From DAONFI01 sp035403485 (lineage in GTDB: Bacteria > Planctomycetota > Phycisphaerae > SM23-33): a stretch of DNA of 64,000 nucleotides. Shown one piece after another: positions 1 through 8,874 of the stretch. The notes under the pieces are model-generated. The model saw only the letters and a program-made list of their open reading frames with translations, was not told where the DNA came from and made no database searches. Position 1 is the stretch's first letter; each line of letters begins with the position of its first letter. A program made the translations under genes and the position numbers. Location of the stretch: positions 32,299 through 96,298 of the forward strand of contig CAZIAZ010000002.1 in the NCBI GenBank assembly GCA_964536835.1, given 5' to 3'.

Positions 1-816
1 CTGATGCAGTCGGAAGACGCCCTCAAGCAGGCACACGAAAAGGAACTGCTCATAGGCTCAAAAATACAAAAAACCATTCTTACGAATCTGCCGCCAGCCG
101 ACATGAAAGGCCTTGAAATAGCACAGATGCTCATTGCGGCCAAACATGTCGGCGGAGATTTTACCGATTATTACATGCACAACAGCCATACGGTTGACGT
201 GGTCATCGCCGACGTCATGGGAAAAGGCGTGCCAGGCGCACTGCTCGGCGCAGCCGTCAAACACGCACTCTATAAAACCGTCCATCAAACTCTACCGTCG
301 CCAAAAAATCCACCGTCAGTAGCCGATATTATAAATCAGACAAACCGTAATATAGTCCACGAACTCATTTCACTTGAACAGTTCGTAACGCTGCTTTACC
401 TGCGAATAAACACGGCTGACATGAAAATGGAGATGGTCGACTGCGGCCATTCGCTGGCACTGTGGTATCAGGCGTCTACCGACAAACTGCAAAAACTTCA
501 CAGCACAAATATGCCCATAGGTTTTGTCGACAGGGAAAAATTCACACAATCTACTTACGACATCTCTGCCGGCGATATTATAGTGCTGTATACGGACGGC
601 ATTCCCGACACAACCAACACTGCCGGCAAAATTTACGGCCAATCGCGTATCGAGCAGGTTTTTATGGAATATCGCAACGAATCGGCGGAGATGATACTTC
701 ATGCCATACAGAACGATTTGCAGGCATTCATGGGCATTCAGCCGCAAAAGGACGATTTCTCCTGCGTCGTCATCAAAATTCTTCCGCAAAATAAGAATAA
801 CACTCAGCCGGCGTAA
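1..816 (+). CDS. SpoIIE/RsbU-type PP2C phosphatase (5' partial)
   Basis: The reading frame is open from the first base, so the start lies upstream; the visible part is about 271 codons. It matches the SpoIIE/RsbU family of Mn/Mg-dependent serine/threonine phosphatases, which dephosphorylate anti-sigma-factor antagonists and similar regulators. Metal-binding landmarks are visible: GGDFTD (residues 50-55 from the ATG at base 4), ADVMGKG (69-75), LYTDG in the last third and a terminal KDDFS. A helical stretch at the visible N-terminus probably links to an upstream sensor, receiver or HAMP domain outside the window. Its 3' end overlaps the convergent ccsA gene by 13 bases. The family call is secure; the substrate is unknown. 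Confidence 0.88.
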   Translation: MMQSEDALKQAHEKELLIGSKIQKTILTNLPPADMKGLEIAQMLIAAKHVGGDFTDYYMHNSHTVDVVIADVMGKGVPGALLGAAVKHALYKTVHQTLPSPKNPPSVADIINQTNRNIVHELISLEQFVTLLYLRINTADMKMEMVDCGHSLALWYQASTDKLQKLHSTNMPIGFVDREKFTQSTYDISAGDIIVLYTDGIPDTTNTAGKIYGQSRIEQVFMEYRNESAEMILHAIQNDLQAFMGIQPQKDDFSCVVIKILPQNKNNTQPA

Positions 817-1568
817 TTGTGAAGGCCGACAAAGCTGCCGGAAAGATTCACCCATACCAGCGTAAGAATGACGCACGCAAATCCCGCGAGGGATATGACT
901 ATAGCCGTTTTCTGTTTAGCCGGCATTGCAATCCTGAAATGCAGGTATGCAAAATAAACGCACCAGCAGGCAAGCGACCAGAGTTCCTTCGGGTCCCAGT
1001 TCCACCAGTCGCCCCATGCGCGTTTGCCCCAAACCGCGCCCAGCAGCAGGCCAGCCGTCATGAACGGCATTGCAAGTACGACGATTTTATCAACCGCTTC
1101 GGCGGCAGCTATGCCGCGCAACACTTTTGACGAAATGACCGCAGCCTTGAAAAGCAGCACATAGGCAAGCATATAACACAATACGTGCGGAGCGAAAAGA
1201 TTGCTTCGTAATATCGGCGCTATCGGTTTCGCCTCAGGGCTGAATGCAAAGGCAAGCGGACAGAGTAAAAGCAGTTGTACGATTGCGTCGGCAAAAATGG
1301 TTGTCTGGCCGGTGAGTTTTCGGCACAAATCACCGGCTGGAATATATAGCGCAGCAAGAATCAGAAATACGTCAAACATGTCTCGCAGCGGCAGGCCGTT
1401 CTCGATGAACGCGCGGCAGACCACGTCGACCATAAGCACGACGCTTGCCGCCCATAATGCCGACGAAGCGCGGGACGATTTTGCCGCCAGACATATCAAC
1501 GACACTACAGCAAAAACGGCAGCCAGACAGATAAACATGTATGTGGCCATGAAATACCCCAGATTCAT
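804..1568 (-). CDS. ccsA: Cytochrome c biogenesis protein CcsA (system II)
   Basis: A 254-residue polytopic membrane protein of the CcsA/CcmF heme-handling family. The tryptophan-rich WWD signature is WGDWWNWDPKE at residues 185-195. It is flanked by conserved histidines, H128 in FAPHVLCYM and H210 in YLHFR, which in this family ligate heme during export to the outer face of the membrane. About eight transmembrane segments can be seen. Its start overlaps the resB stop by four bases, so the two are translationally coupled. Together they would form the ResBC heme lyase that attaches heme to apocytochromes c, which implies c-type cytochromes elsewhere in the genome. Confidence 0.9.
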   Translation of the reverse strand: MNLGYFMATYMFICLAAVFAVVSLICLAAKSSRASSALWAASVVLMVDVVCRAFIENGLPLRDMFDVFLILAALYIPAGDLCRKLTGQTTIFADAIVQLLLLCPLAFAFSPEAKPIAPILRSNLFAPHVLCYMLAYVLLFKAAVISSKVLRGIAAAEAVDKIVVLAMPFMTAGLLLGAVWGKRAWGDWWNWDPKELWSLACWCVYFAYLHFRIAMPAKQKTAIVISLAGFACVILTLVWVNLSGSFVGLHNYAG

Positions 1569-2911
1569 GCCGCAGCCCTCCTGCGATTAAGCAATTTTAG
1601 CACGCACCAGCCGGTCACTCCAGCCCCGAGCAATACGAATCCGCTCCACACCCAGAAGATTCCGCAATTACGGCGGGCGAAAATTTTCACACTCATACCA
1701 TCGATGTCATAATCGGAAATCGTGAAATCATACCCGCCATAGCCGGCTGGCCTGTTTATGCCGATTCGCACAAATTTTTCGTCATCAAAAACGCATTCGG
1801 CAAAAACCTGTTTCTCCGGCTGTTCAAGGCGGAAAAGCAACCCTGCCCTGCCGTCGGAAATCCATTGCTGTTCAGTTTCATACAACGGCAACAGCGAAAA
1901 TCTTACCTGCCTGTCATTTTCGACGGCAGCCGTCACGCCGGTCATGACCGTGCCGTCCCTGCGAAGCCGTAAAATCACAGCAAACGGACTTGCCCTTCCA
2001 CCACGATTCACACCAACCGGCAGATACATCAACATCCTGCCATCCTGCCCGAATACGTTCAGCCGTACCGTTTCTCCAGGCGAAAAAACATAATGTTTCC
2101 GGCCATTCGCATCAACCAGACTCACTGCGCGATTCACTCTGCCGTCGTCGGAATCAATCGCCATAATCTGTTCGTTCGAATTTATATCGAATCTGAGATT
2201 ATCATAAAATTTTTCAATCGTCGCCGACAGATGCGTGAACATGTTTGAAACAATATCTATTTGCCGATTCTTTACCAGCGGTTCGTATTCCCAGCCGGCA
2301 TTGTTCGGCCAGATTAACTGCGGAAGCGTAAAACTGTCCGGAAGAATCCAGTCGAATTTTTCGCACATGATTTTTCGGCCAGGTATTACAAAACCCTTCA
2401 TCGCAACAGGCAGATTATCAACATTCCGAACCGGAGTCAGCCGGACTTCTCCTTTATCAGAACACGTTTCAAGGTATATTTTCCAGGCAAGCATGGAGTG
2501 CGCGACAGGATAATACTCCACGCGAATGTTGCGCAATTTCATGACGATATCGCCCAGTTTAGCCGTCTGTCCCTCGCGAAGTTCCGTCCATGCCCGCGCC
2601 GGCGCAAGGCCTCGCCAGCCGCATACCCGTTCACTGCCGAGAAGCCCCCCGATAATGATTGCTGCACAGCCCAGGTGTACCGCCGCAATGAATAATTTTC
2701 GACGAATCAGATTGCCGGCCGCGACAAACAGAAACATAAATCCCAAGATACACCAGCACACGCCGGCGAAAGAAGAATTGAAAATCTCCGCCGCCCTGTC
2801 CGCCCCCATGAATGCACCATATATGCAGACACCCGACAGCAGCAGCAATATTGCGGCAGCTGAAAACGACCCCAAACTTTTTTGGCGGAAAAATCTCATT
2901 CGTCCATCCAT
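1565..2911 (-). CDS. resB: ResB-like cytochrome c biogenesis protein
   Basis: A 448-residue protein with ResB topology: three N-terminal transmembrane segments (about 16-35, 50-67, 72-90), a large extracytoplasmic domain and a last transmembrane segment near 416-440. ResB partners with CcsA in system II cytochrome c maturation, and the ccsA gene overlaps it by four bases downstream. ATG at 2911 is taken as the start. A second in-frame ATG at 2899 has a GGA-like sequence before it and is a fair alternative. The family is divergent in sequence, so the call rests on topology plus context. The terminator of the upstream gene sits directly before this start. Confidence 0.82.
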   Translation of the reverse strand: MDGRMRFFRQKSLGSFSAAAILLLLSGVCIYGAFMGADRAAEIFNSSFAGVCWCILGFMFLFVAAGNLIRRKLFIAAVHLGCAAIIIGGLLGSERVCGWRGLAPARAWTELREGQTAKLGDIVMKLRNIRVEYYPVAHSMLAWKIYLETCSDKGEVRLTPVRNVDNLPVAMKGFVIPGRKIMCEKFDWILPDSFTLPQLIWPNNAGWEYEPLVKNRQIDIVSNMFTHLSATIEKFYDNLRFDINSNEQIMAIDSDDGRVNRAVSLVDANGRKHYVFSPGETVRLNVFGQDGRMLMYLPVGVNRGGRASPFAVILRLRRDGTVMTGVTAAVENDRQVRFSLLPLYETEQQWISDGRAGLLFRLEQPEKQVFAECVFDDEKFVRIGINRPAGYGGYDFTISDYDIDGMSVKIFARRNCGIFWVWSGFVLLGAGVTGWCVLKLLNRRRAAA

Positions 2912-2914
2912 GAC

Positions 2915-2942
2915 AAAGCCCAGCCATTGCTGACTGGGCTTT
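2915..2942 (-). terminator. Hairpin terminator after the OmpA-like gene
   Basis: AAAGCCCAG (2915-2923) pairs perfectly with CTGGGCTTT (2934-2942) around a 10-base loop, giving a 9-bp stem with A/T ends. It lies between the stop of the OmpA-like lipoprotein gene and the resB start, both on the minus strand, and so probably separates the two transcripts. Confidence 0.6.
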
Positions 2943-2992
2943 GAGTGTTATTGGCCATTTGATTTTTTAATTTTAAGCGATTTTGAGGAAAA

Positions 2993-3799
2993 TCACTTTG
3001 CGAATTCCGTCAAAAACGTTCCCTGCGGAACTATCCAGAGTTCGACGCGTCTGTTGAGGACGTTGCCGCGGTGGCCAGCCTTATTAGGTGCAATCGGATG
3101 ATATTCGCCAAAACCCATTACACACATGCGTGAAGGTGCAATGCCGGCTTTGACCATAGCCTTTTCAACGCCGACCGCGCGGTGCACGGACAGATACCAG
3201 TTGTCAGGATGACGACGACGAGTACCCTCTTTGGCGATGGGCATATCATCGGTATGGCCGGCGATATAGATGCAGAAACTCTTGGCCTGCGGAGAATCAA
3301 GAATCCGGCCGAGTTTGTTCAGAGCCTCTGAAGCCTTCGGGTTCACCGTAGTGCTGCCCGGATCAAACGTCAGATCACTCTTGAGCTTGACCATGCCGTT
3401 TTGGGAATCGAACGTCACAATATCAGGATTGGCCGCCGCAAATTCCTTCAACGCCATATCAAGGCCAGTCGGCAGTTTGCCTACTTCAAACTTGCGGTTT
3501 TTGAGTTTTTCGATAAGCGCTTCCTGGTCTCTCAGCCTGGCAATAAGTTCTTCCTTGCCCTGGTCGAGCGACGCCAGCATGGCGTTTTTATCATCCAGAG
3601 CCTTTTTGGACTCGGCGAGTTCTTCTCGCAATTGGTCGCGTTCTATTTCCGCCTGATTCAGGTCCTGTTCCTGTTTTTCAAGACGGGCGCTAAGCGTACG
3701 GTTTTCAGCTTCCAGCTGTTTTATCCTATCGCAGCCCATAAACATGCCGGCAGCGACAACACATGTCCCAATAATCAATAAATTTTTCGTGGCATTCAT
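2993..3799 (-). CDS. OmpA/MotB-domain lipoprotein
   Basis: 268 residues from the chosen ATG at 3799, which has GAAAGGGGC just upstream; a longer frame reaching 3889 lacks a ribosome site. The N-terminus is a lipoprotein signal with lipobox GMFMGC. A long coiled coil follows (about residues 25-110). The C-terminal OmpA/MotB peptidoglycan-binding domain carries the typical features GHTDD and NRRVELW. It is therefore expected to be anchored by lipid in a membrane and tethered to peptidoglycan, with the coiled coil as spacer. It is a single gene ended by a hairpin at 2915-2942. It resembles Pal/YiaD-type envelope proteins, but no partner genes (tol, mot) are adjacent. Confidence 0.86.
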   Translation of the reverse strand: MNATKNLLIIGTCVVAAGMFMGCDRIKQLEAENRTLSARLEKQEQDLNQAEIERDQLREELAESKKALDDKNAMLASLDQGKEELIARLRDQEALIEKLKNRKFEVGKLPTGLDMALKEFAAANPDIVTFDSQNGMVKLKSDLTFDPGSTTVNPKASEALNKLGRILDSPQAKSFCIYIAGHTDDMPIAKEGTRRRHPDNWYLSVHRAVGVEKAMVKAGIAPSRMCVMGFGEYHPIAPNKAGHRGNVLNRRVELWIVPQGTFLTEFAK

Positions 3800-3890
3800 A
3801 ATAAAGCCCCTTTCGTTTTTCTGATTTTTTAACAATTTTTTTAAAAAATACCGGCTATCTATCAAGCCGATATGATAGTTTGAAAACATT

Positions 3891-4727
3891 TTATTTGGTC
3901 TGGAAGGCTTTGCCGACTATCATGCCTGCGCCGCCGGCTATCACGGAGAACACTACGACTATTGCTAGTACCATGCCCATGTTCGCCTGCATTGCCGAGA
4001 GATATCCCGGCACGCTATCGCCGGTCATCGCCGCCAGCCCAGCCATAAGGCCCATGAAACCAGCCAGACACGCACCTACCAGCAAGCCGGTAAAAACGCC
4101 GCTGGTCGGGTCTATTTCTTCCACAAATGTCGGCGGTTCGTAGCTGATGGCCGGCGAAGCAATGGTGCTCATGGACGTATCAACGTCGCCGGACTCCACC
4201 AGGCCACTGCCCAAACCGCTGCCCAGCCCGCTGCCGCTCATGCCTTCCACATCCAGATTGTCAAGCAGGTCAAGGTCCGCACCGAGCGATGTGTCGTCGC
4301 TCTCGCGCGTGAGATCAAGCAGGCCACTGCCGCTTCCTACGCCGCCGAGCGCGACTTCATCGTCAACATTCGGAGCCGGCGCCGTATCCGACAATGTGCC
4401 GGCGTTGTCTATCTGAAGGTCTTCATCATCGAATATGCTGATGCCTTCGGACGTGATAACGGTATCTTCTTTGCCGCCGACGGAGATTTCCGCGGCATCA
4501 TCCAGTTCGGAAAGATTTATGGCGTCAGCGTCGGCACTACCGGCAGCAGTAGCGGCAGTACCCAGTGATTCGGCGAGCTTGTCGACATCGCCGGCTTTGA
4601 AAACGTGTTTGGCTCCGTCCTGATACATCTGCAGCTTAGCCGTATTGACGAACTGTTCCATCAGTCCGCCGCTGTTTACGCCCAGCTTCTGACAGGTTTC
4701 CTCTTCGGAGTAATACATCTTGGCCAT
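3891..4727 (-). CDS. Membrane-anchored excisionase-type HTH protein
   Basis: 278 residues. ATG at 4727 is chosen because CAGGAG lies six bases upstream; the longer frame to 4757 does not have this. Residues 1-55 look like a MerR/excisionase-like winged helix (YYSEEETCQKLGV, then KHVFKAGDVDKLAES). A long acidic, serine/glycine-rich linker follows, with GSGL repeats. The last 90 residues hold two or three hydrophobic segments, so the putative DNA-binding domain would be tethered to the inner membrane. It is the second gene of a two-gene operon, 26 bases after the small exported protein at 4754-5155. Function is unknown. The HTH call rests on pattern only; it could bind protein rather than DNA. 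Confidence 0.7.
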   Translation of the reverse strand: MAKMYYSEEETCQKLGVNSGGLMEQFVNTAKLQMYQDGAKHVFKAGDVDKLAESLGTAATAAGSADADAINLSELDDAAEISVGGKEDTVITSEGISIFDDEDLQIDNAGTLSDTAPAPNVDDEVALGGVGSGSGLLDLTRESDDTSLGADLDLLDNLDVEGMSGSGLGSGLGSGLVESGDVDTSMSTIASPAISYEPPTFVEEIDPTSGVFTGLLVGACLAGFMGLMAGLAAMTGDSVPGYLSAMQANMGMVLAIVVVFSVIAGGAGMIVGKAFQTK

Positions 4728-4753
4728 TTCTGACTCCTGGGGTTGCGTCCGGT

Positions 4754-5155
4754 TCACTTCTCGACATTGTCAGCCGGCATTGCAAGCCTGTGCTGCCTGC
4801 CGACCAGATCTCGCACTTCACGCGGTGTAGGGTCGGACGTGTTGAACTCATCGAGATTCACATCGAAGCGATACGTCCTGGCCGACATCAGCCGCAATTT
4901 CCGATCACCCGGACTATACTGATATACACAAATCGTCTGATTTTCATAATCGACAAGGTACAATCCGTAAGTGTTCGAGGATATCTGGCCGGCAACTATG
5001 TATACGCCGTTATTGCCGGCGCCAACTGCTGGCGTCTGAGCCACTGCATTATCCATCGACACAAACAAACCCGTCAGAAGCGCTCCCGCCGCCATAAACA
5101 GAACAGCGAGAACTCCCAGACGCAAAATACCCATCTGTCGAATCTGTAAACCCAT
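4754..5155 (-). CDS. Small membrane-anchored protein of unknown function
   Basis: 133 residues from ATG at 5155; an in-frame TTG at 5176 would add seven residues but has no better ribosome site. It has one N-terminal hydrophobic segment or uncleaved signal (about 12-37). A compact soluble domain of alternating strands follows (GVYIVAGQ, YGLYLVDYENQTICVY, RLMSARTYRFDV). I do not recognise the family; the fold looks beta-rich and extracytoplasmic. It precedes the membrane-anchored HTH gene in the same operon, so the two may work together, for example with this protein on the outer face of the membrane. That link is inferred from position only. Confidence 0.65.
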   Translation of the reverse strand: MGLQIRQMGILRLGVLAVLFMAAGALLTGLFVSMDNAVAQTPAVGAGNNGVYIVAGQISSNTYGLYLVDYENQTICVYQYSPGDRKLRLMSARTYRFDVNLDEFNTSDPTPREVRDLVGRQHRLAMPADNVEK

Positions 5156-5329
5156 AGCGGGCAATTCTCTATCCAAATTTTATCATTTCAGGCCTATTGA
5201 CACATTTGTCGCAATTTATTATCCGCTGATTATAGTGACGGGAAGTCGGATAATGCAAGATTTTTTTCGATGCATTGACATGCTTTGGCGAAAAAAGATA
5301 CCATCTGACGGCCTGTCCGCCATATAGAT

Positions 5330-6247
5330 TTATTTTTCCCTTTTCGGCTGTTTATTGCCGGTCAGCCGGTCAAGCTGTTCGGCAAACCACTTATCGCCCA
5401 TGGCGATTATGCTCAGGTGCGAGGCAATACCGACGGTTTTAAGCTCCTTTTTGCCGCCAGCCGCCTCGTAAACCGCCTTTCCCTGTTCATAAGGCACTAT
5501 GGCGTCCAATCTTCCGTGTATGACAAGCAGGGGACATCTGATTTTTCTGGCGGCGGCGATTACATCCGCGTCGTCAGGCTGAAAACCGGCGATTTCACCC
5601 GCACGAGCCCAAGCCGCCGCAAACTGCTCATCGGAAATATAGCCGGAATGATGGTGGAGGACTGTTCTGGCGTCGGAGTAGGGTGCGATGGCAACGACGG
5701 CTTTACAGCGGGAATCGTCAGCGGCATAGAGTATGGCGGTGGCTGCGCCCATTGAAAAACCCATCGCGTAAAGCGGCTGGTTAATTACGTGTTCATTCAG
5801 AAGATAGTCGGCTATCGCCAGTACGTCCCGCCGTTCCACCGCACCAAACGTGACATATTTGCCGCCGCTTCTGCCGTGCGCTCGCATATCGTTCAGAACT
5901 ACGTCATAACCATCACCGGCGAGCGTTTCACCAAGGCTGAGCATATTGCGCTTGGAATCTTCAAACCCGTGCAGAAGCATGACCGTACCCTTGGTCTTTT
6001 CATATTCGCGTTTTTTGCTGAAAATCACCCACACGTCAAGATTTATGCCATCGGCGGCTTTTATTACGTAATGTTTATCTATCGTGCCGAGCTTAATCAT
6101 GGAGTCGACATCATGCGTCATCGCCTCAAGTCGCCCCATCGACGTATCCTGCTCCAGAATTCGCCGTGCATTATCTTCCGTCGAACAGCCGCCGCACGCG
6201 CAGCCTGCGATAACTGTCATCAAAATGAATCGCAAAAAATTTCTCAT
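5330..6247 (-). CDS. Alpha/beta hydrolase lipoprotein (intact catalytic triad)
   Basis: 305 residues with a lipoprotein signal (Cys16 in VIAGC or Cys21 in CGGC). The fold is an alpha/beta hydrolase related to the BAAT/monoglyceride-lipase type: LLHGFEDS oxyanion region, nucleophile elbow GFSMG with Ser165, acid Asp248 in GRLDAIVP and His277 in IASHLS. It is thus expected to be an active, lipid-anchored esterase or peptidase outside the cytoplasm; the substrate is unknown. GGAAGGA precedes the start. The next gene upstream on the same strand (6321-7301) is a paralogue that has lost the catalytic residues, and a hairpin lies between the two. Confidence 0.85.
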   Translation of the reverse strand: MRNFLRFILMTVIAGCACGGCSTEDNARRILEQDTSMGRLEAMTHDVDSMIKLGTIDKHYVIKAADGINLDVWVIFSKKREYEKTKGTVMLLHGFEDSKRNMLSLGETLAGDGYDVVLNDMRAHGRSGGKYVTFGAVERRDVLAIADYLLNEHVINQPLYAMGFSMGAATAILYAADDSRCKAVVAIAPYSDARTVLHHHSGYISDEQFAAAWARAGEIAGFQPDDADVIAAARKIRCPLLVIHGRLDAIVPYEQGKAVYEAAGGKKELKTVGIASHLSIIAMGDKWFAEQLDRLTGNKQPKREK

Positions 6248-6272
6248 TATTCCTTCCCCGATTCATATGAAA

Positions 6273-6296
6273 CGGGCCTGTCAAATGACAGGCCCG
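6273..6296 (-). terminator. Hairpin between the two hydrolase genes
   Basis: CGGGCCTGTCA (6273-6283) is followed after two bases by its exact complement TGACAGGCCCG (6286-6296), with a short T run after it on the minus strand. It sits between the degenerate hydrolase gene and the intact one, so it should reduce read-through and give the second gene separate control. Confidence 0.65.
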
Positions 6297-6320
6297 AAAA
6301 TCAGCTATCAGCAGCAGCCG

Positions 6321-7301
6321 TTATTTTACTTCTACAGCCTGCTTTTTTGCCGGAGTTTTTTTTACAGCCTTGGCTGCCTTGTTTTTCGCGGAAACTTTTT
6401 TCTTGCCGACCTGGTCTTTAGCAACTTTTTCAACCTGCCTGGCTAGCCAGCCGTCGTAATCCATGCCAATGATAATCTGTTCAGGCGATCCGGCGAGAAC
6501 GACTTTCAATTCTTTTGGTTTGTTGGCTACAGCGAAGATTGCTTCGCTGTCTGAAACCGGCACTATCAAATCAGCCGTTCCGTGTATCAGGTACAGCGGG
6601 CATGTGAGATGTCTTGCGGATTCGAGCGCCGATGTGCCGCGCGGGTCGAAACCGGCGTCTTCTTTGGCATTTTCAAGAGCCTTGTTGAGGTCTTCGGGGC
6701 TGGCGAACAGGCCGAGGTCGCGTTTGAACTTGGTAACGGTGTCCTGCCATGGGCCAATCGCAACCACGCCTTTTACTCGCGGGTCGATTTCAGCATAAAG
6801 TATGCCTGTAACCGCGCCATAGTTCACGCCGAAGACATAGAACGGCTGGGCGATTTTGCCCTCGGCGGAGAGCTTGTCCATTATAGCCTTGACGTCGTCT
6901 TTCTCCTTGGCGCCGCAGGTAATGTATTTGCCGCCGCTGTCGCCGTGATGACGGAGGTCGACAAGAACAACATCATAGCCGTCGGCGGCAAGTTTTTTGC
7001 CCATGCCCATGTAGTTGGCCTTGCTCTCGTAAAGGCCGTGAAGAATGACCGCCGTGCCTTTCGATTTGCCGTGTGCGTCTATGGACCAGTAAGCTATTTT
7101 AACGCCATCGGCTGAGGTAATTTCACCGGCTGCTTCGAGTTTTTTCTGAGCCACCAGCTTGTCGCCATCGCCAGCAAGTTCCATAACTATATTATTCTGT
7201 GAAGAAGTGGTGACCTGCAAATTGCGATTTTCATTCTCGTCGCATCCTGCCAACACCCATGCCGCCGCCACCGTAACTATAATCAACGCCTTCGCTTTCA
7301 T
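6321..7301 (-). CDS. Alpha/beta hydrolase-like lipoprotein lacking the catalytic residues
   Basis: 326 residues from ATG at 7301 (AAGGAG eight bases upstream). Lipobox LAGC at residues 17-20. The protein aligns along its length with the intact hydrolase at 5330-6247 (LHGLYESK, DLRHHGDSGGKYIT, GVNYGAVTGILYA). The nucleophile is Asn160 in GVNYG (codon AAC) instead of Ser, and the position of the catalytic His is a Pro (GSPEQ, about residue 273). Asp244 is kept. It should therefore not be a serine hydrolase and may bind a ligand or a partner. The C-terminus (about 300-326) is a lysine/alanine-rich tail with KKVSAKNKAAKAVKKTPAKK, unexpected on an exported lipoprotein. Confidence 0.84.
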   Translation of the reverse strand: MKAKALIIVTVAAAWVLAGCDENENRNLQVTTSSQNNIVMELAGDGDKLVAQKKLEAAGEITSADGVKIAYWSIDAHGKSKGTAVILHGLYESKANYMGMGKKLAADGYDVVLVDLRHHGDSGGKYITCGAKEKDDVKAIMDKLSAEGKIAQPFYVFGVNYGAVTGILYAEIDPRVKGVVAIGPWQDTVTKFKRDLGLFASPEDLNKALENAKEDAGFDPRGTSALESARHLTCPLYLIHGTADLIVPVSDSEAIFAVANKPKELKVVLAGSPEQIIIGMDYDGWLARQVEKVAKDQVGKKKVSAKNKAAKAVKKTPAKKQAVEVK

Positions 7302-7403
7302 GTTGCAGTCTCCTTGAAAGAAGTCCCTTATGCACATGCAATACGCTGATATTGTGTCACTCCTCAGCCCAAAATGCAAGTGTCTGATACAAAAAACGAT
7401 GGC

Positions 7404-7428
7404 AAAACCGTATACTGTCGCGATACGG
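7404..7428 (-). terminator. Probable glyA terminator
   Basis: On the minus strand CCGTAT (7428-7423) pairs with ATACGG (7413-7408), followed by TTTT. The stem is only six base pairs. It lies 36 bases past the glyA stop and before the next gene, which fits a weak intrinsic terminator. Confidence 0.45.
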
Positions 7429-7464
7429 CGTCTATCGTTGCGACGTACAAGCAGACGAACGATT

Positions 7465-8715
7465 TTACAGTTTGTCGTTTGGCAGCGGGAATCGTTTACA
7501 AAGGTCGTGTATTTTCGCGGCGGTTCTGTTTATGACGGCAGTATCGCCGTTCGACATCAGTACCGTATCCATGAGGTCAGCCAATACGTTTATTTCATCC
7601 TTGCCCAAGCCGCGAGTTGTGATTGCCGGCGTGCCGATACGAAGACCTGACGTCTTGATAGGCGGCCGCGGGTCGTTGGGAATGGCATTTTTGTTGCAGA
7701 CTATCTGTGCCGCGTTCAGCCAGTTGGCTGCATCATGGCCGGTAACGTCGGGCAGCTTGCTCCGCAAATCCACCAGGAACAGGTGATTATCCGTGCCGCC
7801 GGAAACTATCCGCCAGCCTTTTTCGTGCATTACGCCTGCAAAATATCGGGCATTTTTAATTACATTTGCGATATATTCGTGAAAAGACGGCTGAAGCGCT
7901 TCGTGGAACGACACCGCTTTTGCGGCGATGGCGTGCATGAGCGGGCCGCCCTGAATGCCGGGGAAAATTGCCGTATCAATCTTTTTAGCCCACTGCTGCC
8001 TGCACAGAATCAGGCCGCCACGAGGGCCGCGAAGAGTTTTGTGATTCGTAGTCGTTATGAAATCAGCGTGCGGGAACGGATGAGGATGCTGGCCGGTCAC
8101 GACAAGGCCGGCGATGTGAGCCACATCGCACATCAGCAGACAGCCGACTTCCCTGGCGATTTCGCCGAAAGCCGCAAAATCTATCTGCCGCGGATACGCA
8201 CTTGCGCCGGCGACGATGATAGCCGGCTTTTCCGTCTTCGCCTGCTGCCGGATTTTATCCATGTCCAGCCGCTCACTATCGCTCTCCACGCCGTAAAATA
8301 CCGTCTTATACATCTTGCCGGACAGATTTATCGGCAGGCCGTGCGAAAGATGGCCGCCGTGAGCCAGGTTCATGCCCATGATTTTATCGCCCGGGTTGAT
8401 GGCAGCCAGGTAGACCGCCAGGTTTGCGTTTGTGCCGCTGTGCGGCTGAACGTTGGCGTGTTCGGCGTTGAAAAGTTTTTTGGCGCGGGTGATGGCGAGG
8501 GCTTCTACTTCGTCGACGGCTTCACAGCCGCAGTACCAGCGCTTTTCAGGATAACCTTCGGCGTATTTGTCGGTAAGAACCGACCCCAACGCCTGAAGTA
8601 CGGGTATGGAAACGTGATTTTCCGACGCTATCAGTTCAATCGTATTGCGCTGACGGTCGTGTTCCTTTTCTATCAATGCCTTTATTTCAGGGTCTTCCTG
8701 TGCCAGTCTGTCCAT
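7465..8715 (-). CDS. glyA: Serine hydroxymethyltransferase
   Basis: 416 residues, the normal length of bacterial GlyA. It interconverts serine and glycine with tetrahydrofolate and supplies one-carbon units in the cytoplasm. Seen directly: N-terminal ELIASENHVS, substrate and folate motif SGTNANLAVY, and the PLP-lysine motif TTTNHKTLRGPRGG. The start at 8715 has AAGGAAAGG upstream. It is transcribed alone, away from the regulator at 8996. The identification is secure. Confidence 0.97.
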   Translation of the reverse strand: MDRLAQEDPEIKALIEKEHDRQRNTIELIASENHVSIPVLQALGSVLTDKYAEGYPEKRWYCGCEAVDEVEALAITRAKKLFNAEHANVQPHSGTNANLAVYLAAINPGDKIMGMNLAHGGHLSHGLPINLSGKMYKTVFYGVESDSERLDMDKIRQQAKTEKPAIIVAGASAYPRQIDFAAFGEIAREVGCLLMCDVAHIAGLVVTGQHPHPFPHADFITTTNHKTLRGPRGGLILCRQQWAKKIDTAIFPGIQGGPLMHAIAAKAVSFHEALQPSFHEYIANVIKNARYFAGVMHEKGWRIVSGGTDNHLFLVDLRSKLPDVTGHDAANWLNAAQIVCNKNAIPNDPRPPIKTSGLRIGTPAITTRGLGKDEINVLADLMDTVLMSNGDTAVINRTAAKIHDLCKRFPLPNDKL

Positions 8716-8837
8716 TTTCAGCCTTTCCTTGCTTCATTAATTCAAAATTGAAGACGCAGAGTTTAACTCTCCACCCAATTTTTCGCAAGCCATTAGGCAG
8801 GATTTTCTTAATCAACTGATGGAATATTTGCCGAAAA

Positions 8838-8846
8838 TGGTATAAT
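8838..8846 (+). promoter_or_regulatory. Extended -10 promoter for the HTH-EIIA gene
   Basis: TGGTATAAT (8838-8846) is a perfect extended -10 element (TGn-TATAAT); no good -35 is visible, as is usual for this type. Transcription would begin near 8853 and include the structured leader at 8875-8974 before the gene at 8996. Confidence 0.5.
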
Positions 8847-8874
8847 AACTACCCAAATACTTTATCCGAAGGAG

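Noticed and set aside
804..1590. Long plus-strand open frames opposite ccsA
   Set aside because: These are shadows of the minus-strand gene; they lack ribosome sites and family features.
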